Assembly (NCBI RefSeq): GCF_022370755.2
Contig: NZ_CP092364.2
Location: 310,001-374,000, forward strand
Reading direction: 5' to 3'
Source: Mycolicibacterium goodii
GTDB taxonomy: Bacteria; Actinomycetota; Actinomycetes; Mycobacteriales; Mycobacteriaceae
Length of the DNA stretch: 64,000 nt
Below the pieces are notes generated by a model. That model worked only from the letters and a program-made list of their open reading frames with translations. It was not told the DNA's origin and searched no databases. Below are positions 8,087 to 16,871 of the stretch, piece by piece (the first letter of the stretch is position 1; every line of letters begins with the position of its first letter). The translations under genes were made by a program, and so were the position numbers.

Positions 8087-9921
8087 CCCAGAGCACCTGC
8101 GGCCCCACGGCGACCCCCACCGACATCGACATCGACGCGCTGCGGCAGAAGTACCGCGTCGAACGCGAGAAGCGGCTCCGCGCCGAGGGATCCAAGCAGT
8201 ACGTGGAAACCGGCGACCAGTTCGCGCAGTTCGGCGAGGTCGATCCGCACACCCCTCATGTGGAGCGCGACTCGATCGACATCGACATCGACGTCGCGGT
8301 CCTCGGCGGCGGTTTCGCCGGTCTGCTGGTCGGCGCGTCGCTGAAGAAGGCCGGCGTCGACGACGTCCACATCATCGAGATGGGAGGCGACTTCGGCGGG
8401 GTGTGGTACTGGAACCGCTACCCGGGCATCCAGTGCGACAACGAATCCTATTGCTACATTCCATTGCTCGAAGAGCTCGGCTTCATGCCCAGCAAGAAGT
8501 TCGCCGACGGCGCCGAGATCTTCCAACACTGCCGCAACATCGGCAAGCACTTCGGTCTCTACGACGGCGCCATCTTCTCCACGCAGGTCAAGGATCTGCG
8601 GTGGGAGGACGACCTCAAGCGCTGGCGCATCGGCACCAACCGCGGCGACGACATCCGCGCGCGGTTCGTGGTGATGGCGTCGGGATCGTTCAACCGGCCC
8701 AAGCTGCCCGGCATCCCCGGGATCAAGGACTTCGGCGGGCACATCTTCCATTCGTCGCGGTGGGACTACTCCTACACCGGCGGCGACACGACCGGAAATC
8801 TGCACAAACTCAACGACAAGTTGGTCGCGCTGATCGGCACGGGTGCCACCGGCGTGCAGTTGGTCCCGTACCTGGGCCGGGACGCGCAGCACCTGTACGT
8901 CTTCCAGCGCACGCCGTCGACGGTCGACGAGCGCAACAACACCCCGACCGACCCCGCGTGGGTGAAGACGCTCGAACCGGGGTGGCAGAAGGAACGGCAG
9001 CGCAACTTCCATGCGTGGACGTTCGAGGGCATGGCCCTGGGGCAGCCGGACCTGGTGTGCGACTTCTGGACCGAACTGGGCCGCAACACCGCGGCACGTG
9101 TGATGGCGCTGCCCGACCCGGCATCGATGACTCCCGAGCAGTTCATGGCCATCCGGGAAGAAGAGGACTACAAGGTCATGGAGCGGCTGCGCCGCCGCGT
9201 CGAGCAGCTCGTCGATGATCCGCAGACCGCAGAGGCGCTCAAGCCGTACTACCGCTTCCTGTGCAAGCGGCCGTGCTCCAACGACGAGTACCTGTCGACC
9301 TTCAACCGGCCCAACGTCACGTTGGTCGACGTGTCGGAAACCAAAGGCGTCGAACGCATCACCGAGACCGGCCTGATCGCGAACGGCAGGCAGTACGAGG
9401 TCGACTGCATCATCTTCGCCAGCGGATTCGAGATCACCACCGAGATCCGCAGGCGCTACTCGATCGACGCGATCAAAGGCCGCGACGGTATCTCGCTGTA
9501 CGACCACTGGGCCGACGGCTACAAGACCCTGCACGGCATGACCTGCCGTGGATTCCCCAATCAGTTCTTCACCGGCTTCACGCAGGTCGGCATCTCGGCC
9601 AATATCTCGGCGAACTACGAACTGCAGGGCGAGCACATCGCCTACGTGATCGCCGAGGCACTCGAGCGCGGCGTCACGACCGTCGAGCCCAGCCAGGAGG
9701 CACAGGACGCGTGGTGCCGGACCATCAAGGAGACCTTCGTCGACACCTCGGCGTTCGACGCCGAGTGCACGCCGGGCTACTACAACAACGAGGGCGGCGG
9801 TGGCGGTGAGGGTTTGCGCTCGCATCTCGGCGAGCCGTACGGCCCGGGCTTCTACGCGTTCGCGGATCTGCTCAGCCAGTGGCGCGACAAGGGCGATCTC
9901 GACGGGTTGGAGACCTCATGA
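8083..9921 (+). CDS. Flavin-containing Baeyer-Villiger monooxygenase
   Basis: A 612-residue class B flavoprotein monooxygenase that inserts oxygen next to a ketone to give an ester or lactone, using FAD and NADPH. The FAD fold shows LGGGFAG (residues 74-80), the BVMO fingerprint FxGxxxHxxxWD is at 217-228, and the NADPH fold shows IGTGATGVQ near 253. The N-terminal extension of about 65 residues is like cyclododecanone/cyclopentadecanone-type enzymes. It overlaps the LLM gene by 4 bases. It is the best clue that the pathway handles a cyclic or branched ketone. Confidence 0.92.
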   Translation: MTQSTCGPTATPTDIDIDALRQKYRVEREKRLRAEGSKQYVETGDQFAQFGEVDPHTPHVERDSIDIDIDVAVLGGGFAGLLVGASLKKAGVDDVHIIEMGGDFGGVWYWNRYPGIQCDNESYCYIPLLEELGFMPSKKFADGAEIFQHCRNIGKHFGLYDGAIFSTQVKDLRWEDDLKRWRIGTNRGDDIRARFVVMASGSFNRPKLPGIPGIKDFGGHIFHSSRWDYSYTGGDTTGNLHKLNDKLVALIGTGATGVQLVPYLGRDAQHLYVFQRTPSTVDERNNTPTDPAWVKTLEPGWQKERQRNFHAWTFEGMALGQPDLVCDFWTELGRNTAARVMALPDPASMTPEQFMAIREEEDYKVMERLRRRVEQLVDDPQTAEALKPYYRFLCKRPCSNDEYLSTFNRPNVTLVDVSETKGVERITETGLIANGRQYEVDCIIFASGFEITTEIRRRYSIDAIKGRDGISLYDHWADGYKTLHGMTCRGFPNQFFTGFTQVGISANISANYELQGEHIAYVIAEALERGVTTVEPSQEAQDAWCRTIKETFVDTSAFDAECTPGYYNNEGGGGGEGLRSHLGEPYGPGFYAFADLLSQWRDKGDLDGLETS

Positions 9922-9941
9922 CCGGAATCTCTGCCGCGTGA
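9918..9941 (+). other. Seven-codon micro-ORF bridging two genes
   Basis: An ATG at 9918 overlaps the stop of the monooxygenase (ATGA) and reads MTGISAA before a TGA at 9939-9941, which in turn overlaps the GTG start of the next SDR (GTGA at 9938). It could be a coupling relay or the remains of an older start. Its length is too short to prove translation. Confidence 0.4.
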
Positions 9942-10903
9942 GTGCCGGCGAACTGAGATTCGACGACCGCGTCGCGGTGGTCACCGGCGCGGGCCGGGGC
10001 CTCGGCCGGCAGTACGCGCTGTTGCTGGCTTCGCGGGGCGCCAAGGTCGTGGTCAACGATGCCGGCGTCAGCCTGACCGGTGACGCCCCGCCGCGCGATG
10101 CCGGCGCGGGGCCCGCTCACACCGTGGTCGACGAGATCGTCGCTGCCGGTGGACACGCCGTCGCTTCCGTCGATTCCGTCGCGACCGCGGCCGGGGGCCG
10201 GGCCATCGTCGACACCGCGCTCGAACACTACGGTCGCGTCGACATCCTGATCCACAACGCAGGCAATGTGCGGAGGGGGTCGCTCAGGCAACTCGCCGAC
10301 GAGGATTTCGACGCGGTCCTCGACGTGCACCTGCGCGGTGCGTATCACGTGGTGCGCCAGGCCTTTCCGCTCATGTGCGACGCCGGTTACGGCCGTGTGG
10401 TGCTGACGTCGTCGATCGGCGGCCTGTACGGCAACCACGACGTCGCCAACTACGCGGCCGCCAAGGCCGGAATCCTGGGGTTGTGCAACGTGGTGGCGCT
10501 CGAAGGCGCCGTCGACGGGGTGATGTGCAACGCGATCATCCCGGGCGCGGTGACCCGGATGGCCGAGGGTCTCGACACATCGGCGTATCCACCGATGGGC
10601 CCGGATCTCGTCGCGCCCGCGGTTGGCTGGCTCGCCCACGAAACCTGCTCGGTGACCGGCGAGTACTTCATCGCGATCGCCGGTCGTATCGCCCGTGCCG
10701 TGGTCACCGAGAGCCCAGGTGTTCATCAGCCGTCGTGGACCGTCGAGGAGGTCGGTGCGCGCATCGACGAGATCCGGGACATCTCGGCGCCCGTGACGTT
10801 CCCGGTGGTGCCCGACGGGCACGCGGAGCACATCCGCTACAGCTTTACGGCGGCGCACGCGAGGAGCGCCCGGACGTCGGCAGCACAAGGGGTCCGATCA
10901 TGA
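9938..10903 (+). CDS. SDR family oxidoreductase
   Basis: A 321-residue short-chain dehydrogenase. It has [16 protein letters not shown] near residue 12, VVNDAG with the longer insert typical of the multifunctional-enzyme/17-beta-HSD4-like group (SLTGDAPPRDAGAGPAHTVVDEI), NAGN, SSIGG with the active-site Ser, and YAAAK. The first convincing start is GTG at 9938; the longer open frame upstream overlaps the monooxygenase in another frame. Its stop overlaps the CoA transferase start (ATGA). In beta-oxidation pathways this subgroup acts on 3-hydroxyacyl-CoA, which fits the neighbours. Confidence 0.85.
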   Translation: MSAGELRFDDRVAVVTGAGRGLGRQYALLLASRGAKVVVNDAGVSLTGDAPPRDAGAGPAHTVVDEIVAAGGHAVASVDSVATAAGGRAIVDTALEHYGRVDILIHNAGNVRRGSLRQLADEDFDAVLDVHLRGAYHVVRQAFPLMCDAGYGRVVLTSSIGGLYGNHDVANYAAAKAGILGLCNVVALEGAVDGVMCNAIIPGAVTRMAEGLDTSAYPPMGPDLVAPAVGWLAHETCSVTGEYFIAIAGRIARAVVTESPGVHQPSWTVEEVGARIDEIRDISAPVTFPVVPDGHAEHIRYSFTAAHARSARTSAAQGVRS

Positions 10904-12051
10904 CCGGCGGCCCATTGCAGGGCGTACGCGTCATCGACCTCACCGCGATGGTGATGGGACCGTACTGCACGCAGATCATGGCCGACATGGGTGCCGACGT
11001 CGTCAAAGTCGAACCCCCACAGGGCGACAACACCCGCTACATCTCGGTCGGCCCGGCACCGGGACTCAGCGGCGTGTTCGTCAACGTCAACCGCGGCAAG
11101 CGCGGCATCGTGCTGGATCTGCAGACCGAGAAGGACAAGGCGAATCTGCGCGATCTGATCGCCGACGCCGACGTGTTCATCCACTCGATGCGCGCCAAGG
11201 CCGTCGCGAAACTCGGCTTCGGCTACGACGACGTCTCCTCGATCAACCCGCGCATCGTCTACACCAACTGCTACGGCTATGGCAGGCGCGGACCTGATGC
11301 GGACCGTCCCGCATACGACGACACGATCCAGGCCGAATGTGGCTTGCCGGCGGTGCAAGAGCAGTTGACGGGGGAGGCCACCTACGTCGGCACCATCATG
11401 GCCGACAAGGTCGCGGGCCTGACCGCGCTCTACGCCACGATGATGGCGCTGTTCCACCGCGAACGCACCGGCGAGGGGCAGGAGGTCGAGGTCAGCATGT
11501 TCGAGACCATGGCCTCGTTCATGCTCGTCGAGCACGCAAACGGCGCGATGTTCGACCCACCGCTCGGTCCCGCGGTCTATCCGCGCACGGTCGCCACCAA
11601 CCGCAGGCCGTACGAGACCAAGGACGGCCACATCGCCGCGCTGGTCTACAACGACAAGCACTGGAACGCGTTCGTCGGCGCGGTGCAACCGGCCTGGAAC
11701 AGTCCCGAATACGCCACTCTGGAGGCCCGCGCCCGTCAGATCGACACCGTGTACGGCCTGGTGGCGCAGACGTTGAAGGAACGTACGACCGCCGAATGGC
11801 TGGACCTGTTCCACGATCTGGAGATTCCGGCCGCACCCATCCACACACCCGACGCACTGTTCGACAACGAGCACCTCAACGCCGTCGGACTGTTCCAGAC
11901 CGTCGACACCCGGTACGGCCCGGTGCGGTTCCCGGGGGTGCCGACGTGGTTCTCGAAGACTCCTGGACGCGTCGCCGGCTTCGCGCCGGAACTGGGTGCC
12001 GACACCGACGACGTGCTCGCCGAGGTGCGCCCACAGAACAAGGCCGGTTGA
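10900..12051 (+). CDS. CaiB/BaiF family III CoA transferase
   Basis: A 383-residue class III CoA transferase: moves CoA between carboxylic acids through an enzyme-bound Asp anhydride. N-terminal LQGVRVIDLTAMVMGPYCTQ followed by LADMGADVVKVEPP-type sequence (here MADMGADVVKVEPPQGD) is diagnostic, and the NRGKRGIVLDL block follows at about residue 63. The catalytic Asp is expected in the PAYDDTIQAECGL segment. Starts at ATG 10900 overlapping the SDR stop. Provides an ATP-independent way to charge the ring-opened acid, alongside the synthetase at 555-2096. Confidence 0.9.
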   Translation: MTGGPLQGVRVIDLTAMVMGPYCTQIMADMGADVVKVEPPQGDNTRYISVGPAPGLSGVFVNVNRGKRGIVLDLQTEKDKANLRDLIADADVFIHSMRAKAVAKLGFGYDDVSSINPRIVYTNCYGYGRRGPDADRPAYDDTIQAECGLPAVQEQLTGEATYVGTIMADKVAGLTALYATMMALFHRERTGEGQEVEVSMFETMASFMLVEHANGAMFDPPLGPAVYPRTVATNRRPYETKDGHIAALVYNDKHWNAFVGAVQPAWNSPEYATLEARARQIDTVYGLVAQTLKERTTAEWLDLFHDLEIPAAPIHTPDALFDNEHLNAVGLFQTVDTRYGPVRFPGVPTWFSKTPGRVAGFAPELGADTDDVLAEVRPQNKAG

Positions 12052-12062
12052 GAGAGGCGACA

Positions 12063-13229
12063 GTGGATTTCGATCTCGGCGAGGACGCCAACCGGTTGCG
12101 CGGTGAACTGCGCACGCTCATCGACGAGCACGTACCCGAGGAATTCCTCGGTGCGTTCACCGACGACCCGGCGGATCTGGCGGTGGCCCAACAGTTCTGC
12201 CGCACGCTTGCGCAACGCCAACTGCTGTGCATGTCGTGGCCGCGGGAGTTCGGCGGCGGCGAAGCGTCGGTGTGGGAGCAGACCGTGGTGCGCGAGGAGA
12301 TGTGGGCGCACCACGAACCCCGCGGTGCCCAGTACATGGGCGTCAACTGGGTCGGTCCGATCATCATGCGGTACGGCACCGAAGAGCAGCAGCGTCAACA
12401 CCTGCCGCCGATCGCCAACGGTGAGGTCATCTGGTGCCAGGGCTTTTCCGAGCCAGAGGCCGGCTCCGACCTGGCGTCGTTGCGCACCTCGGCGCGCCGC
12501 GTCGACGACGGGTGGCGCATCAACGGCCAGAAGATCTGGACCTCCTACGCCACCATGGCACAGTGGTGTTTCCTGCTGGCCCGGACCTCCAGAGGTGAGA
12601 AGAAACAGCAGGGCCTGACGATCTTCCTGGTGCCCATGGATGATCCGGCGATCACCGTGCGGCCGATCCGCACCATGATGGGCCCGCACCACCTCAACGA
12701 GGTGTTCTTCGACGACCTCAAGGTCACCGACGACTCAGGGGCATCGGTGCTGGGCACGGTCGACGACGGTTGGAAGATCGTGCAGGACGTGGTGTCGTTC
12801 GAGCGGGTCGGCATCGCGCGGTACGCGCGGTGTGAGCGGCTGCTACAGGCCGCTCCTGACGTGCTCGGGCACTCCTGGGACGAGTTGCCCGCCGAACTGC
12901 GGGGCCGGTGGGCCCGCATGCTGACGCACTGCCGTCGGGCGCGTCTCATGGCCTACCGCGTCGTGGCGATGCAGGCATCCGGGCGTGTCAACCCCGGTGA
13001 CTCCGCGGCCTACCGCATCGCGGTGACCCGGCTGGACCAGGAGAGCGCGGAGGTGTTGATGGAGATCGCCGCGGCACTGCCGCGCGGCCCCGACGCGCGC
13101 AACGAGTACTTCCGCGCCGAGGTCGAGGACCACTGGCGTTACTCGCAGGCCTCCACGGTGTCGTCGGGCAGCATCGAGATGCAGCGCATCCTGTTGTCGC
13201 GCACGATGTTCGCGGGGGCGGTCCGGTGA
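12063..13229 (+). CDS. Acyl-CoA dehydrogenase, large subunit type
   Basis: A 388-residue FAD acyl-CoA dehydrogenase. It has GVNWVGPIIMRYGTEEQ near residue 98, CQGFSEPEAGSDLASL at about 126 (the FAD/substrate motif), WTSYATMAQWCFLLART and the C-terminal SSGSIEMQRILLSR. The start is GTG at 12063, with GAGAGG upstream at 12051-12056. The next gene is a shorter homologue overlapping by 4 bases. This large/short pairing is known from the actinobacterial heteromeric FadE enzymes of steroid side-chain degradation, so the active enzyme is probably a heterotetramer. Confidence 0.88.
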   Translation: MDFDLGEDANRLRGELRTLIDEHVPEEFLGAFTDDPADLAVAQQFCRTLAQRQLLCMSWPREFGGGEASVWEQTVVREEMWAHHEPRGAQYMGVNWVGPIIMRYGTEEQQRQHLPPIANGEVIWCQGFSEPEAGSDLASLRTSARRVDDGWRINGQKIWTSYATMAQWCFLLARTSRGEKKQQGLTIFLVPMDDPAITVRPIRTMMGPHHLNEVFFDDLKVTDDSGASVLGTVDDGWKIVQDVVSFERVGIARYARCERLLQAAPDVLGHSWDELPAELRGRWARMLTHCRRARLMAYRVVAMQASGRVNPGDSAAYRIAVTRLDQESAEVLMEIAAALPRGPDARNEYFRAEVEDHWRYSQASTVSSGSIEMQRILLSRTMFAGAVR

Positions 13230-14146
13230 ACCTCGATCTTTCCGACGACGCCAGAGAATACGGCCATCAGGCCCGACGGGCCTTCGAGGCGGCGGGCGGT
13301 GACGAACTTCTGCAGCAGGCCGAGGCCAAACCCGGGGCGCGCCATGGCCTCGTCGGCCCGGTGCTCGACGCACTCGGCGCCTGGGACCTCGACCCGCGTA
13401 CCGATCCCGACGCGCTGGAGGCCGCGGCCGCACTGTGCCGCAGTGCCGGGTACTGGGCACTGCCGTATCCGGTCGCCGAGCGTCTGGCCCGACCTGCCGA
13501 TCTGGACGTCGACGGGCTGATCGTGGTGGGCGGCGCCGCCCCCGAGGCCGCCCTCGAAGGCCTCGATATGCGTTGGGCCACAGTCACGTTGGACGGGCGG
13601 CGCTGCGCGGTCACCCGGCTCGGCGCGACGGGGCCGGCGTTCACCACCGCGCTCGAGTTGTCCGAGGTCGACACCGAGGGCGCGGGTGATGTGGCGCTCG
13701 GGCTGGTGCTGGGCAGTTGGACGCTGCTGGGTCTGCTCGACCGTGCCATCGAGCTCACCGTCGCCCATGTGAGCCTGCGCAAGCAGTTCGGCCAGACGCT
13801 GTCGTCGTTCCAGGGTGTGCAGTTCCAACTCACCGATGCCGAGGTCGAACGCAGCGGCGTCGACATCCTGGCCAAGCACGCGCTGTGGAGCGTCGACCGC
13901 AACGACACCACCGAGGCCGTCAACGATGCGCTCGCACTGCGCCTGGCCGCCGTCGAGGCCGCCGAGGTCGTGTTCCGGGTGTGCCATCAACTGCACGGTG
14001 CGGTGGGGTTCTGCGACGAGACCACGCTGTCGTGGTTGTCTCGGCACAGTCAGCCGTTGCGGCGCTTGCCGTTCGGGGTGTGCGCCACGCGGGACATCCT
14101 CACCATGCGGCTGGGTCGGCGCGGACTGAGCGGACTGTTCTCATGA
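13226..14146 (+). CDS. Acyl-CoA dehydrogenase, short partner subunit
   Basis: A 306-residue divergent acyl-CoA dehydrogenase-like protein. The C-terminal half keeps the helical domain (HVSLRKQFGQTLSSFQGVQ, then CHQLHGAVGFCDETTLSWLSR), while the N-terminal and beta domains are reduced, and the FSEPEAGSD-type loop is missing. Such short subunits pair with a full-length partner, here the gene it overlaps at 12063-13229. Alone it is probably inactive. GTG start at 13226 overlaps the previous stop; its own stop overlaps the next ATG. Confidence 0.82.
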   Translation: MNLDLSDDAREYGHQARRAFEAAGGDELLQQAEAKPGARHGLVGPVLDALGAWDLDPRTDPDALEAAAALCRSAGYWALPYPVAERLARPADLDVDGLIVVGGAAPEAALEGLDMRWATVTLDGRRCAVTRLGATGPAFTTALELSEVDTEGAGDVALGLVLGSWTLLGLLDRAIELTVAHVSLRKQFGQTLSSFQGVQFQLTDAEVERSGVDILAKHALWSVDRNDTTEAVNDALALRLAAVEAAEVVFRVCHQLHGAVGFCDETTLSWLSRHSQPLRRLPFGVCATRDILTMRLGRRGLSGLFS

Positions 14147-14580
14147 CCTACGACCTGCCGAACGAGCTCACCGTGACCGCCGACGGGCCGGTGCGCATCG
14201 TCACCATCAACCGGGAGGCGGACCTCAACAGCGTCGACGAGAAACTGCACTGGGCACTGGCGAACGTGTGGCGTCAGCTCGCCGCCGACAAGGACGCCAA
14301 GGTGGTGGTGCTCGCCGGTGCGGGACGTGCGTTCAGCGCCGGTGGCGACCTGGGCTGGATCACCACGTTCCTCGACGATCCGGTGGCCCGTGACGAGAGC
14401 ATCCGGCTCGCCGAGCAGCCCGTCGAGGCGCTGCAGGGCACCAAGCGTGTCGTCAACATGTACCTGTCGCAGGTGCTCAGCGGCCCGCTGCAGGCCGGTT
14501 TCGCGGCTGAGCAGGTCACCATGCGCAGCGAGGACCACCGTCAGCGCCTGCTGGCATTCAGGAAGAAGACAGAGAAGTGA
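14143..14580 (+). CDS. Enoyl-CoA hydratase/isomerase remnant with an internal in-frame deletion
   Basis: An intact 145-residue reading frame that aligns only with the two ends of a crotonase of about 260 residues. Residues 1-93 give the N-terminal part, with VRIVTINREADLNSVD and LAGAGRAFSAGGDL (first oxyanion-hole segment). From about residue 93 it jumps to the C-terminal helices (QPVEALQGTKRVVNMYLSQ, LLAFRKK). Missing are the second oxyanion-hole GG segment and the catalytic acid region, about 110 residues. Start and stop both keep the 4-base overlaps of the operon, so neighbours stay in register. It is unlikely to be catalytically active. Confidence 0.75.
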   Translation: MTYDLPNELTVTADGPVRIVTINREADLNSVDEKLHWALANVWRQLAADKDAKVVVLAGAGRAFSAGGDLGWITTFLDDPVARDESIRLAEQPVEALQGTKRVVNMYLSQVLSGPLQAGFAAEQVTMRSEDHRQRLLAFRKKTEK

Positions 14581-15743
14581 GCGATCTCGACGACTTCCGC
14601 GCCACGGTGCGGGACTGGTGCGCCGCACATGTCCCGAAAGACTGGCGCGCGGCCCAAACCGGCGTCGGCGACGACGAATTCGTGTCGTTCCAGAAGTCCT
14701 GGTTCGCCGAACTGCGCAGCGCCGGGTGGGCGGTGCCGCACTGGCCGGCCGAGTGGGGTGGCGGCATGTCGGTGCCTCAGCAGATCGTGCTGTATTCCGA
14801 ACTCGCCGCATACGATGCGCCACGACTCGTGCTCGCGTTCGTCGGCATCCACCATGCCGCCTCGACCCTGCTCGCGGCGGGAACCGACGCGCACCGCAAC
14901 CGGCACCTGCCCGCCATCCTGGACGGCGAGATCTGGGTGCAGGGCTTCTCCGAACCCGAGGCCGGTTCGGACCTGGCGTCGTTGCGCACCACGGCCCGTG
15001 CCGACGGCGACACGTTCGTGGTGAACGGCCAGAAGCTGTGGGCCAGTGGGGCCTTGCACGCCGACTGGTGTCTGCTGCTGGCCCGCACCGACCCCAACGC
15101 GCCCAAGCGCCATGGCATTTCCTACTTTCTGCTGGACATGACCACACCGGGCATCGATGTGCGTCCCATCCGCAACGCGGTCGGGGATTGGCATTTCTGC
15201 GAGATCTTCCTCAACGATGTGGTGATCCCGGCCGCCGATCTCGTCGGCCCGGTGAACAAGGGCTGGCAGGTCGCACAGGCGACGCTGGGCGCCGAGCGCG
15301 GCATGACCATGCTCGAACTCGCCGAACGCCTCGGCAACGCCGGTTTCCGCCGGCTCGTTCAGGCGTGTTCACCGGTGGACGATCCGGTGGTGGCGGATCA
15401 GTTGGCGCAGTTCGAGATCGAGCTCACCGGCCTGCGCGGACTGTGTCGCGACCTGGTGGAACGCAGCGAGGCCGGGCAGGCCGGGCCGGCTGACGCCTCG
15501 ATCGTCAAGCTCTACTACAGCGAACTGCTGCAACGCATGACGGGTTTCGGCGCCGAGGTCGGCGGGCTGGCCGCGCACACCGTGCTCACCAAACCCGCGT
15601 CGAGCGGCTGGGAGTCGGGGGCGTGGGTGCTCGACTTCATCGGCTCCTGGGAATGGACGATCCCCGGCGGGGCCAGCGAGATCCAGCGGACCATCATCGG
15701 TGAGCGGGGTCTGGGCCTACCACGAGAGCCGAGTGCGGTGTGA
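14577..15743 (+). CDS. Acyl-CoA dehydrogenase, large subunit type
   Basis: A 388-residue acyl-CoA dehydrogenase with full domain order: WPAEWGGGMS near residue 60, VQGFSEPEAGSDLASLRTTA near 120, WASGALHADWCLLLART near 157, DIRPIRNAV-like segment, and a classical C-terminus IPGGASEIQRTIIGERGLGLPR. GTG start overlaps the stop of the hydratase remnant. It is followed by another short homologue, giving a second large/short pair in the operon. It would oxidise an acyl-CoA to the enoyl-CoA in a further beta-oxidation round or on a different chain length. Confidence 0.88.
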   Translation: MSDLDDFRATVRDWCAAHVPKDWRAAQTGVGDDEFVSFQKSWFAELRSAGWAVPHWPAEWGGGMSVPQQIVLYSELAAYDAPRLVLAFVGIHHAASTLLAAGTDAHRNRHLPAILDGEIWVQGFSEPEAGSDLASLRTTARADGDTFVVNGQKLWASGALHADWCLLLARTDPNAPKRHGISYFLLDMTTPGIDVRPIRNAVGDWHFCEIFLNDVVIPAADLVGPVNKGWQVAQATLGAERGMTMLELAERLGNAGFRRLVQACSPVDDPVVADQLAQFEIELTGLRGLCRDLVERSEAGQAGPADASIVKLYYSELLQRMTGFGAEVGGLAAHTVLTKPASSGWESGAWVLDFIGSWEWTIPGGASEIQRTIIGERGLGLPREPSAV

Positions 15744-16762
15744 TGACAGATTTCGCCGAGATCCACGACGAACTACGTTCGGTGGCGGCCGGTCTGCTCG
15801 CCAAGGCCGCCGTCGACTGGTCGCTGCTGGTGCACGCGGGCTGGGTCGGGCTCGACGTACCGGAAGCCCTGGGCGGGGCGGGCGCAACGTTCGCCGAGGT
15901 GGCGGTGATCTGCGAGGAACTGGGTCGGGCCGCGGCCACCACCGGTTATCTCGGTGGGGCCGTGCTCGGGATCGGCGCGTTGCTCGCGGTGGGGCCCAGC
16001 GCTTCCCGCGACCGCCTGCTCACCGAGGTGGTCGAGGGTCATACGCGCGTCGCTCTCGCCGTACCAGGGGACATGTCTCCGGGCGAACCGGAACCACCGT
16101 TCGGCGTGGCGGCCGACGGGCGCGTGTACGGCCGGGCCGCGTTCGTGCCCGACGCCGCGGACGCGCACCGACTGCTGCTGCCCGCGCGTGACGCCGCCGG
16201 TGCGACGGTGCTGGTCGAAGCGGGCTCGGGGGTGGCCGTCAGCGAGCAGTCCGTGCTCGATGAGACGCGACGGCTGGCGATCGTGGTGGCCGACGGCTGC
16301 GAGGCCCACGACATATGGCGCCTCGACGACATGGGCGCCCTCGCCCGACGAGCGGCTCTGGCCGTGGCGTGCGACAGCCTCGGCGTCGCGCAGGCGATGC
16401 TCGACGCGACGGTGTCCTATGCCGGTATGCGGCAGCAGTTCGGCCGTCCGATCGGCTCGTTCCAGGCCGTCAAGCACGCGTGCGCGGACATGCTGGTGCG
16501 GGTCACTGTGGCCCGCCAGCTGGTCACCGGCGCTGTGAACGACCCGAGCGATGAGACGGTCGCGAAGGCCAAATCGTCTGCGACGGAGGCGGCCGTCGAC
16601 ATCGCGGGCAAGGCCATGCAGTTGCACGGCGGCATCGGCTACACGTGGGAGAGCGGTATCCACACCTATCTCAAACGGGCCGCGCTCAACCGCTCGCTGT
16701 TCGGTTCACCGCGCGAGTACCGCAGCGTGCTGGCGGCCCGATACCGCAGCGTAAGGGTGTGA
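15743..16762 (+). CDS. Acyl-CoA dehydrogenase, short partner subunit
   Basis: A 339-residue acyl-CoA dehydrogenase-like protein, last gene of the rightward operon. It keeps MRQQFGRPIGSFQAVKH near residue 230 and QLHGGIGYTWESGIHTYLKRA near 290, but the middle domain is shortened. The ATG at 15743 shares one base with the previous stop (TGATG); a GTG at 15740 would add one residue and is equally possible. Likely partner of the gene at 14577-15743. After its stop, 109 bases precede the next unrelated gene. Confidence 0.83.
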   Translation: MTDFAEIHDELRSVAAGLLAKAAVDWSLLVHAGWVGLDVPEALGGAGATFAEVAVICEELGRAAATTGYLGGAVLGIGALLAVGPSASRDRLLTEVVEGHTRVALAVPGDMSPGEPEPPFGVAADGRVYGRAAFVPDAADAHRLLLPARDAAGATVLVEAGSGVAVSEQSVLDETRRLAIVVADGCEAHDIWRLDDMGALARRAALAVACDSLGVAQAMLDATVSYAGMRQQFGRPIGSFQAVKHACADMLVRVTVARQLVTGAVNDPSDETVAKAKSSATEAAVDIAGKAMQLHGGIGYTWESGIHTYLKRAALNRSLFGSPREYRSVLAARYRSVRV

Positions 16763-16871
16763 ACACACACGGATGTTTTCCTCCTGACGAGGCGGGTATG
16801 CGACGGAGACCGCACACAGCCGACCAACAGCGCTGTGCCGCGGGTACCGACCGCCGACGATAGGAGTACGT

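Noticed and set aside
10375..10899. N-terminal extension of the CoA transferase frame
   Set aside because: It overlaps the SDR gene in another frame and lacks similarity; the ATGA junction at 10900 is the natural start.
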